From an uncultured Oscillospiraceae bacterium (GTDB lineage: Bacteria; Bacillota; Clostridia; Oscillospirales; Oscillospiraceae), in the NCBI GenBank assembly GCA_905233595.1, contig CAJOFI010000226.1, positions 1 through 5,171 of the forward strand: a stretch of DNA of 5,171 nucleotides, given 5' to 3'. Positions 1 to 4,562 of this stretch are shown here, one piece after another. The notes under the pieces were generated by a model. The model searched no databases, had not been told where the DNA came from, and saw only the letters and a program-made list of their open reading frames with translations. Position 1 is the stretch's first letter; every line of letters begins with the position of its first letter. Both the position numbers and the translations under genes were made by a program.

Positions 1-216
1 CATCGTCATCACCTTCGTGACGCTCGCAGGGAGCCGCCGCTCGTCGGCGTTTTTCTCGTAGAGCACCTGTCCGGTCTCCTTCTCCATCAGAATGGCGCTG
101 GGCGCGGCGATCTCGATCGCCCCGTCCCGCAGCGGCTCGAGCGCGAGGGCGCGCACGGGCGCAAGGCACAGGCAGCCCGTCAGGCACAGGCACAGCAGCA
201 GTCTCTTGATTCTCAT
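1..216 (-). CDS. D-alanyl-D-alanine carboxypeptidase (peptidase S11, DacA/DacF type), N-terminal part
   Basis: Reading leftwards from ATG at 216-214, an open frame of 72 codons runs off the left edge with no stop. Residues 1-25 form a signal peptide: basic MRIKR, a Leu/Cys-rich hydrophobic core, and an A-L-A cleavage site at 23-25. The mature part matches the start of the S11 penicillin-binding protein domain: a P-S-A-I-L-M-E segment (39-45), G-Q-V-L-Y-E-K-N (49-56), then L-P-A-S-V-T-K at 62-68. S65 would be the acylated nucleophile and K68 the general base of the SxxK motif. The family trims the terminal D-Ala from peptidoglycan pentapeptides outside the membrane. A strong Shine-Dalgarno GGAGGAG lies three bases before the ATG, which supports this start. 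An L-T-G-C lipobox-like stretch at 12-15 makes a lipoprotein possible but less likely. The later SxN and KTG motifs lie outside the window, so DacA, DacB and DacF cannot be told apart. The gene is divergent from the AI-2E gene. Confidence 0.88.
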   Translation of the reverse strand, partial: MRIKRLLLCLCLTGCLCLAPVRALALEPLRDGAIEIAAPSAILMEKETGQVLYEKNADERRLPASVTKVMTM

Positions 217-371
217 AGGCTCCTCCGATCCGTTTTCTGCTGCCAGCTTATGCCTGGGGAGCGCCACGCATGACCCGGTTGACAGAATTATGCCGGATTC
301 GACAGGCTTCGACGTGAAACTGCACAGAGAACTCACCCGGCATCTGTGCAAATTCCGTGAGTTTTGAACAC

Positions 372-392
372 TTTCCACAGGGTTTTCCACAG
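372..392 (+). promoter_or_regulatory. Pair of DnaA-box-like sequences
   Basis: TTTCCACAG occurs twice, at 372-380 and 384-392, starting 12 bp apart. The second copy reads TTTTCCACA at 383-391, which fits the relaxed DnaA-box consensus TTWTNCACA. The first copy, CTTTCCACA at 371-379, differs at its first base. Arrays of such boxes are typical of dnaA/oriC regions, but none of the flanking genes are oriC neighbours. The pair could instead be a local DnaA regulatory site or a chance short tandem repeat. Confidence 0.3.
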
Positions 393-497
393 CTTTGACA
401 GCGGAAGAGGCAGCGGCGTTTGACACGGAAGTTTACATAATAACTAAAAAATCCGACGCCGTCACCGTGCGTTCCCCCGGAAAATAAAAATTAGCAG

Positions 498-526
498 TTG
501 ACGGGGGAAGCGGTGAATAGTAAAAT
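498..526 (+). promoter_or_regulatory. Sigma-A promoter of the AI-2E gene
   Basis: The -35 box TTGACG (498-503) and the -10 box TAAAAT (521-526) are separated by exactly 17 bp, each one mismatch from consensus. Transcription would start near 533, giving a leader of about 25 nt. A Shine-Dalgarno GGGAGGG at 544-550 then sits seven bases before the ATG at 558. The 7-bp inverted repeat TTCCCCC (472-478) / GGGGGAA (503-509) brackets the -35 box and could be an operator, though this is speculative. Confidence 0.75.
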
Positions 527-557
527 AATACGAATCTGATTTCGGGAGGGAACAGGT

Positions 558-1790
558 ATGCGCCGTCATTTCCGTTGGGATAAGAAATACCTGTACTGGG
601 GCTTCACCGCCTTTCTGGTGATCGCGGCCGCGATCGTGTTTTATCTTGCGCTGAGCTTTCTGCCGCAGATCGGGCAGGGGCTGAGCCGCATCGTGCAGAT
701 TTTAAGCCCCTTCGTCTGGGGCCTCGTGCTGAGCTATCTGCTCAATCCGCTGCGCAAGAAGCTTGAGCAGCGCGCCTTCACGCCGCTTGCGCAAAAGCTC
801 TACAAGGGCAAACGCGCGGCGAAAGCGGCGGGCTTTGCCCGCACGATGGCGGTGCTGGTGTCCGAGATCGTATTGATCGCGGTGATCGTCGCCCTGTTCT
901 ATCTGATCCTGCCGCAGTTATACAGCAGCATCGTCATGATCGTGGACAACAGCCCGACCTACATCGCAAACCTCACCGCCTGGGTGCAGCAGATGCTGCA
1001 GGACTTCCCGGAGGTGGAGCGCTACATTTCCGACGCCCTCGCCTCCTTCAACAACGACATCATCTCCTGGGCGCGCGACACGCTGCTGCCGGGGCTGGGG
1101 AACATGGTGAGCACTCTCACGGCGGGGGTCGCCTACGTGCTCAAGGCGGTGTATAACCTCATCATCGGCATCAACGCCGCCGGGGCGCGCCGCATGGCTT
1201 ACAGCCTCTTCGGCATCGAGAGCACCGAGAAGCTGCGCGACGGGCTGCGCTTTACGGACAAGACCTTCATGGGATTTATTAACGGCAAGCTCCTCGACTC
1301 GGCGATCATCGGGCTGATTTGCTACATCGTCTGCGCGATCCTGAACATGCCCTACGCCTTGCTCGTCAGCGTGATCGTGGGCGTGACGAACATCATCCCC
1401 TTCTTCGGCCCCTTCATCGGCGCGGTGCCCTCGACCTTCATCATTCTGATGGTCGATCCCATGAAAGCGCTTGTTTTCGTGCTCTTCATCATCGTTTTGC
1501 AGCAGGTGGACGGCAACTTCATCGGCCCGAAGATCCTGGGCAGCTCCATCGGCATCAGCGGCTTCTGGGTCATGTTCGCGATCATCCTCGGCGCGGGGCT
1601 GTTCAGCTTCTGGGGCATGCTGCTGGGCGTGCCGGTCTTCGTGCTGATCTACACCGCGATCGACAGCCTGATCGTGAGAAGGCTCAAAAAAAGCGATCTC
1701 CCGTGGGAGACCGCCGATTATATGGACCTGGAGAGCATCGACCCCGTGACCCGCGAACCGGTCAAGCGCGCCCAGCCGGAGGAGGAGTAA
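558..1790 (+). CDS. AI-2E family transporter (PerM/YtvI-like membrane protein)
   Basis: This is a 410-residue polytopic membrane protein of the AI-2E family (PF01594). The N-terminus is short and basic (MRRHFRWDKK). Hydrophobic segments lie near residues 14-34, 44-63, 98-120, 186-206, 244-263, 266-296, 302-315 and 333-371. The strongest family marks are in the C-terminal half: N-I-I-P-F-F-G-P-F-I-G-A-V-P (278-291), V-D-G-N-F-I-G-P-K-I-L-G (317-328) and the glycine-rich L-G-A-G-L-F-S-F-W-G-M-L-L-G-V-P (344-359). The tail from 374 is charged and cytosolic. Family members have been linked to autoinducer-2 export, Na+/H+ exchange or other efflux, so the substrate is unknown. The ATG at 558 is supported by GGGAGGG seven bases upstream and a promoter at 498-526. 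Residues 204-213 (G-I-N-A-A-G-A-R-R-M) come where the family normally has a Y-L-L-x-D/K-type end of a helix; a short in-frame deletion is possible. It converges on the cysteine desulfurase gene. Confidence 0.9.
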   Translation: MRRHFRWDKKYLYWGFTAFLVIAAAIVFYLALSFLPQIGQGLSRIVQILSPFVWGLVLSYLLNPLRKKLEQRAFTPLAQKLYKGKRAAKAAGFARTMAVLVSEIVLIAVIVALFYLILPQLYSSIVMIVDNSPTYIANLTAWVQQMLQDFPEVERYISDALASFNNDIISWARDTLLPGLGNMVSTLTAGVAYVLKAVYNLIIGINAAGARRMAYSLFGIESTEKLRDGLRFTDKTFMGFINGKLLDSAIIGLICYIVCAILNMPYALLVSVIVGVTNIIPFFGPFIGAVPSTFIILMVDPMKALVFVLFIIVLQQVDGNFIGPKILGSSIGISGFWVMFAIILGAGLFSFWGMLLGVPVFVLIYTAIDSLIVRRLKKSDLPWETADYMDLESIDPVTREPVKRAQPEEE

Positions 1791-1791
1791 G

Positions 1792-1835
1792 CAGTTTTCA
1801 GTTTTTAGAATCCGTATTCTTCTGAAAACTGAAAA
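1792..1835. repeat. Heptad-based inverted repeat (16-bp hairpin) between convergent genes
   Basis: CAGTTTT is repeated in tandem at 1792-1798 and 1799-1805, and CTGAAAA in tandem at 1822-1828 and 1829-1835. The arms 1795-1810 and 1820-1835 pair over 16 positions (15 Watson-Crick, one G-U at 1806/1824) around a 9-nt loop TCCGTATTC. The element begins two bases after the AI-2E stop and ends five bases before the desulfurase stop. It sits where a bidirectional terminator would be expected, but no run of T follows the stem on either strand, so a canonical intrinsic terminator is not supported. It looks more like a small palindromic interspersed repeat that may still help end or stabilise both transcripts. 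Confidence 0.7.
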
Positions 1836-1840
1836 GCTAA

Positions 1841-2971
1841 CTAACGGTGCCGGATGCATGCGTGGGCGTTGGTCAGGCCTTCGCAGAGCGCGTCTATATC
1901 CTCCTGCGTGGTGAAGCGGGACAGGCCGATGCGGATCGCGCCGTCTATGGTCTTCGCGTCCAGACCGATCGCCTCGAGCACGTGGCTCCGCCCGCCCTTT
2001 TTGCAGGCGGAGCTTTTTGATACGTAGACCTCGCGCGCCTCGAGATAGTTCATCAGCACCTCGCTGCGCCAGCCGGGCAGCGAGATGGAGAGGATGTGCG
2101 GCGCATCGCTCTGGACGTAGCGCAGCTCCGGGATCGCGGCCTCGAGGCGCTCGATGATCTGCGCCTTGAAGCCCGCCATGCGCGCGGTATTTTCCGCCAT
2201 GCCCGCCTTACCGACCGCGCAGGCCGCGCCGAAGGCCGCGATCTGGGGCATGGCCTCGGTTCCGGCGCGGCGCCCGTCCTCCTGGGAGCCGCCGAGCACG
2301 AAGGGCTTGAGGCGCAGACCTGCGCGCACGTACAGCGCGCCGATGCCCTTCGGGGCGTGTACCTTGTGCCCGCTGATGCTCACGAGGTCGGCGCCGAGGC
2401 TCTTCGGCGTGAAGGGGACTTTCAGAAAAGCCTGCACCGCGTCGGTGTGCAGCAGGGCGGGGGAGCCCTGCTCCCGCAGCAGCCGGGAGACGCCTGCGAC
2501 GTCGGTGACCGCGCCGGTCTCGTTGTTGACGAGCATCAGCGACACGAGCACCGTGTCCTCCCGCAGCGCCGCCGCCACGGCCTCGACCGGGATGACGCCG
2601 CTCCTGTCGGGGCGAAGGCGCGTGACCTCGAAGCCACGCGACTCCAGCTCCTCAAGGCTTTTGCGGATCGCGTCGTGCTCCACGGCGGAGCTGATGACGT
2701 GTTTGCCCCGGCGCTTCATGCTCTCCGCGCCGGAGAGCAGCGCCCAGTTGTCGCTCTCCGAACCGCAGGAGGTGAACACGAGCTCCTGCGCCTTGCAGCC
2801 GAGCGCGTCCGCGACCTGCTTGCGGCTCTGGTCGAGCAGCTTCTTCGCTTCCCGACCCAGGGTGTGGGTGGAGCTGGGGTTCCCGTAAATTTCGGTCATC
2901 GCGCGCAAAGCCGCCTCCGCCGCCTCCGGGCAGACCCGCGTCGTGGCGGAATTGTCAAGATAATGCTGCAT
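1841..2971 (-). CDS. Cysteine desulfurase (NifS/IscS family, class V aminotransferase fold)
   Basis: This 376-residue PLP enzyme takes sulfur from L-cysteine, releasing alanine and leaving an enzyme persulfide for Fe-S clusters and tRNA thiolation. It opens with Y-L-D-N-S-A-T-T (4-11) and G-N-P-S-S-T-H (30-36). Other family marks are F-T-S-C-G-S-E-S-D-N (66-75), E-H-D-A-I with the cofactor-stacking H99, N-N-E-T-G (149-153), H-T-D-A-V-Q (175-180) with D177 and Q180, and S-G-H-K (200-203), where K203 should bind PLP. The catalytic cysteine is C323 in S-K-S-S-A-C-K-K-G-G; the S-x-S-A-C setting is kept, but the basic residues after it differ from the IscS S-A-C-T-S form. The length is normal for the family. 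The start ATG at 2971-2969 has AAAGG eight bases upstream. The stop is TAG at 1843-1841. It is divergent from mtaB, a plausible sulfur consumer. No iscU, thiI or mnmA is adjacent, so its acceptor is not shown. Confidence 0.93.
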   Translation of the reverse strand: MQHYLDNSATTRVCPEAAEAALRAMTEIYGNPSSTHTLGREAKKLLDQSRKQVADALGCKAQELVFTSCGSESDNWALLSGAESMKRRGKHVISSAVEHDAIRKSLEELESRGFEVTRLRPDRSGVIPVEAVAAALREDTVLVSLMLVNNETGAVTDVAGVSRLLREQGSPALLHTDAVQAFLKVPFTPKSLGADLVSISGHKVHAPKGIGALYVRAGLRLKPFVLGGSQEDGRRAGTEAMPQIAAFGAACAVGKAGMAENTARMAGFKAQIIERLEAAIPELRYVQSDAPHILSISLPGWRSEVLMNYLEAREVYVSKSSACKKGGRSHVLEAIGLDAKTIDGAIRIGLSRFTTQEDIDALCEGLTNAHACIRHR

Positions 2972-3040
2972 GTTATGTGCCTTTCTATATTTGATATGAA
3001 TAGGGAAGACCTGGTGAGTAGTGAATCGTGTTAGTTATGG

Positions 3041-3055
3041 CGTCGCTTCGCGACG
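3041..3055. repeat. Small GC-rich hairpin
   Basis: CGTCGC (3041-3046) and GCGACG (3050-3055) form a perfect 6-bp stem around the loop TTC. It lies just left of the large palindrome. It would fall at the very 5' end of a desulfurase transcript started from the minus-strand TATAAT at 3062-3057. Confidence 0.6.
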
Positions 3056-3056
3056 T

Positions 3057-3062
3057 ATTATA
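3057..3062 (-). promoter_or_regulatory. Candidate -10 box for the cysteine desulfurase gene
   Basis: Read on the minus strand this is an exact TATAAT, about 86 bp upstream of the desulfurase ATG. The region 16-18 bp further upstream lies in the palindrome arm (CAAATA or GCAAAT) and is a poor -35 box. Promoter activity is therefore only a possibility, or would need an activator. Confidence 0.3.
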
Positions 3063-3095
3063 TAGTAAACGCAAATAGTATTTGCGTTTACTATA
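3061..3095. repeat. Perfect 35-bp palindrome (17-bp arms, 1-nt centre)
   Basis: TATAGTAAACGCAAATA at 3061-3077 is the exact reverse complement of 3079-3095, with a single G at 3078 in the centre. Such a long perfect inverted repeat is very unlikely by chance. Its ends merge with outward-facing TATAAT hexamers: plus strand 3092-3097 and minus strand 3062-3057. It could be the core of the composite repeat, a cruciform or hairpin, or an operator shared by the two divergent genes. I do not recognise it as the site of a known regulator. Confidence 0.85.
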
Positions 3096-3097
3096 AT
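3092..3097 (+). promoter_or_regulatory. Candidate -10 box for mtaB
   Basis: This is an exact TATAAT at the right end of the 35-bp palindrome, the mirror image of the minus-strand hexamer at 3062-3057. The -35 position (about 3069-3074, ACGCAA) is a poor match. If used, it would give a leader of roughly 110 nt that includes the 3106-3147 hairpin. Confidence 0.3.
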
Positions 3098-3105
3098 TTT
3101 CCAAA

Positions 3106-3147
3106 GCCGTTTTTCTCGCCCCTGACGGGGCAACCGAAAAACATGGC
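3106..3147. repeat. Interrupted long hairpin
   Basis: Three nested paired blocks are visible: GCC (3106-3108) with GGC (3145-3147), GTTTTTC (3109-3115) with GAAAAAC (3136-3142), and GCCCC (3118-3122) with GGGGC (3127-3131) around the loop TGAC. Small internal loops separate the blocks. No T run follows, so it is not a canonical terminator. It lies in the presumed mtaB leader and in the right half of the composite repeat. Confidence 0.65.
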
Positions 3148-3215
3148 AATATAGTCGCAACTTTTCACTCTTCACTGTTTACCGGCTGCTTGAAACATCG
3201 GAGATTTTACGAAGT

Positions 3216-4499
3216 ATGAAGTACATTATAACCACTCTTGGCTGCAAGGTCAACCAGTATGAGACGCAGGCGATGGAGGCGATGCTCCAGGCGGACGGGC
3301 ATGAGCCCGCCGCGCCCGGGGAGCTTGCCGACGCCGTGATCGTGAACACCTGCGCCGTGACCGCCGAATCCGGGCGCAAGTCGCGCCAGACCATCCGCCG
3401 CCTGCGGGATGAAAACCCCGGCGCGGTGGTGGCGGTCTCCGGCTGCTATTCGCAGCTCAGCCCCGAGGAGAGCGCGGAGATCGGCGCGGCGGTCATCTTC
3501 GGCACGAACGACCGGGCGGGCTTCGTGCGCGCGGTGGAGCGAGCTGCCGAGCGGGGCGAGGGCTGCCGGGAGATCGACGCGCCCTTCAGACGCCGGGACT
3601 TTGAGCGCCTCCCCGCCGGGGCGGTGGCGGGGCGGACGCGGGCGATGCTGAAGATCCAGGACGGCTGCGTCAACTTCTGCTCCTACTGCGTCATCCCCTA
3701 CACGCGCGGGCGGCTGCGCAGCCTGCCGCTGGAGGACGCCGCGCAGGAGACCCGCCGCATCCGCGACGAGGGCTACCGCGAGATCGTCCTCACCGGGATC
3801 GAGGTCGCCTCCTACGGGGTGGATCTGCCCGGCAAGCCGGGGCTTGCCGACGTGATCGAGACCGTCGCCGAGAACGCGGGGGATATGCGCATCCGCTTAG
3901 GCTCGCTCGAGCCGACGGTCATCACGGAGGCGTTCTGCCGCCGCGTGAAGGCGACGGGGAAGCTCTGCCGCCACTTCCACCTCTCCCTCCAGTCCGGCTG
4001 CGACAGGACGCTCAAGGCCATGAACCGCAAGTACGACACGGCGGCCTTCTTCGCCGTGACCGAGCGCCTGCGCGCGCATTTCCCCGGCTGCGCGCTGACC
4101 ACCGACCTCATCACCGGCTTTCCCGGCGAGACGGAGGACGACCACGCAGAGACCCTGCGCTTCATCGAGCGCTGCGCCTTCGCGGATATGCACGTTTTCC
4201 CCTATTCCCGCCGCCCCGGCACCCCGGCGGACAAGCTGCCCGATCAGTGCCCCAACGCCCTCAAGGCGCGCCGCGCCCACGAGGCGCAGGCCGTCGCGGC
4301 GAGGCTGCACCGCGCGTTTTTGGAGCGGAGCGTGGGGGAGACCCTGCCCGTGCTGTTTGAGACGGCGGAGGACGGGAGCCTCGGCCACAGCGACACCTAT
4401 CTGCTCGTCAAGGTGCGTGAGTCCGGGCTGCGCGGCGAGATGCGGAACGTGCGCGTCACAGGCGTGGAAAATGAGCGTTTGCTCGGTGAAATTATTTGA
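3216..4499 (+). CDS. mtaB: tRNA (N6-L-threonylcarbamoyladenosine(37)-C2)-methylthiotransferase MtaB
   Basis: This 427-residue radical-SAM enzyme converts t6A37 to ms2t6A37 in tRNAs reading ANN codons, using SAM as radical source and methyl donor plus a sulfur source. The N-terminal UPF0004 domain has its three cluster cysteines: C10 in T-L-G-C-K-V-N-Q-Y-E (the wording typical of MtaB rather than MiaB or RimO), C46 in N-T-C-A-V-T, and C77 in S-G-C-Y-S-Q. The radical-SAM core has C151, C155 and C158 in D-G-C-V-N-F-C-S-Y-C (CxxxCxxC), then P-Y-T-R-G-R. H-L-S-L-Q-S-G (255-261) and D-L-I-T-G-F-P-G-E-T (297-306) are further core motifs. Residues from about 372 to the end fit a TRAM RNA-binding domain. 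The length is normal and no key residue is missing. The start ATG has GGAG 12 bases upstream, and the protein begins at the family's usual point. The stop TGA lies inside the -35 box of the serC promoter. The divergent cysteine desulfurase may provide sulfur. Confidence 0.95.
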   Translation: MKYIITTLGCKVNQYETQAMEAMLQADGHEPAAPGELADAVIVNTCAVTAESGRKSRQTIRRLRDENPGAVVAVSGCYSQLSPEESAEIGAAVIFGTNDRAGFVRAVERAAERGEGCREIDAPFRRRDFERLPAGAVAGRTRAMLKIQDGCVNFCSYCVIPYTRGRLRSLPLEDAAQETRRIRDEGYREIVLTGIEVASYGVDLPGKPGLADVIETVAENAGDMRIRLGSLEPTVITEAFCRRVKATGKLCRHFHLSLQSGCDRTLKAMNRKYDTAAFFAVTERLRAHFPGCALTTDLITGFPGETEDDHAETLRFIERCAFADMHVFPYSRRPGTPADKLPDQCPNALKARRAHEAQAVAARLHRAFLERSVGETLPVLFETAEDGSLGHSDTYLLVKVRESGLRGEMRNVRVTGVENERLLGEII

Positions 4500-4524
4500 C
4501 ACATTCGACAAAATAACATATAAT
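4496..4524 (+). promoter_or_regulatory. Consensus sigma-A promoter of serC, overlapping the mtaB stop
   Basis: The -35 box TTGACA (4496-4501) and the -10 box TATAAT (4519-4524) both match consensus fully and are separated by exactly 17 bp. The mtaB stop codon TGA (4497-4499) is part of the -35 box. Initiation near 4531 would give a leader of about 29 nt before the serC start. The site implies strong serC transcription independent of mtaB. No obvious operator or riboswitch lies in the short leader. Confidence 0.88.
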
Positions 4525-4548
4525 GTTTTGGCGAAAATTCCGAAAGTG

Positions 4549-4562
4549 AGGGGATCGACTTG
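4549..4562 (+). promoter_or_regulatory. serC ribosome binding site and TTG start
   Basis: AGGGG at 4549-4553 sits six bases before TTG at 4560-4562, in frame with serC. No ATG lies in frame before residue 36, and the family motif F-N-F-A-A-G-P-S begins only seven residues after this TTG. The alternative GTG at 4575 lacks a Shine-Dalgarno at proper spacing. TTG is therefore the best start. Confidence 0.8.

Larger units (their letters stand above)
217..557. other. Divergent intergenic region, 341 bp
   Basis: This stretch separates the leftward carboxypeptidase from the rightward AI-2E gene. It contains the minus-strand Shine-Dalgarno at about 220-226, a TTTCCACAG pair at 372-392, four TTGACA/TTGACG hexamers on the plus strand (279-284, 395-400, 420-425, 498-503), and an AT-rich tract from about 431 to 495. 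Only the last hexamer has a good partner -10 box. TTCCCCC (472-478) and GGGGGAA (503-509) form an inverted repeat around the -35 box. I see no convincing promoter for the carboxypeptidase; a CATAAT on the minus strand at 293-288 lacks a good -35. I see no credible small gene or RNA gene. Confidence 0.7.
3014..3175. repeat. Composite palindromic element with imperfect terminal inverted repeats (MITE-like)
   Basis: The left end GTGAGTAGTGAA (3014-3025) and the reverse complement of the right end TTCACTCTTCAC (3164-3175) match at 10 of 12 positions. Both ends show short heptad repetition, for example TTCACTC then TTCACTG at 3164-3177. Inside are three successive hairpins: CGTCGC/GCGACG at 3041-3055, a perfect 35-bp palindrome at 3061-3095, and an interrupted stem at 3106-3147. 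The 162-bp size, terminal inverted repeats and lack of coding capacity suggest a non-autonomous, MITE-like or other interspersed repeat. No clear target-site duplication is visible, and copy number cannot be judged from one window. Confidence 0.55.
2972..3215. other. Divergent intergenic region between cysteine desulfurase and mtaB, 244 bp
   Basis: This AT-richer spacer carries both upstream regions. The first 40 bp hold the minus-strand desulfurase Shine-Dalgarno (AAAGG, 2980-2984). The last 40 bp hold the mtaB site GGAG at 3200-3203, 12 bases before the ATG, which is rather distant. Between them lies a composite palindromic element listed separately. The only tiny reading frame I noticed, 13 codons from ATG at 3037, has no Shine-Dalgarno and ends inside the palindrome; I do not call it a gene. 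Confidence 0.75.

Noticed and set aside
321..363. Two interleaved 7-bp inverted repeats (TGCACAG 321-327 with CTGTGCA 344-350; AACTCAC 330-336 with GTGAGTT 357-363), resembling alternative hairpins or a pseudoknot
   Set aside because: Seven-bp matches at this distance are expected by chance in a 340-bp region, and the stretch lies upstream of the likely transcription start of the AI-2E gene.
92..367. Plus-strand open frame of 91 codons
   Set aside because: It overlaps the real minus-strand carboxypeptidase start antisense, has Ser/Arg-rich low-complexity composition, no Shine-Dalgarno, and runs into non-coding DNA.
279..425. Additional TTGACA hexamers at 279, 395 and 420 as promoters
   Set aside because: None has a reasonable -10 box at 16-18 bp; only the 498-526 pair is convincing.
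1791..1840. Canonical bidirectional intrinsic terminator
   Set aside because: The stem is AT-rich and no T run follows it on either strand; recorded as a repeat instead.
918..1859. Minus-strand open frame of 313 codons opposite the AI-2E gene
   Set aside because: Composition is rich in H, D, E, R and A, typical of an antisense shadow of a GC-rich gene; the sense frame has clear AI-2E motifs, promoter and Shine-Dalgarno.
2096..3034. Plus-strand open frame of 312 codons opposite the cysteine desulfurase
   Set aside because: Arg/Ala/His-rich shadow with no recognisable motif; the opposite strand encodes a full cysteine desulfurase with all catalytic residues.
3037..3078. Tiny frame from ATG at 3037, 13 codons, ending in the palindrome
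   Set aside because: No Shine-Dalgarno, made entirely of hairpin sequence, no evidence of translation.
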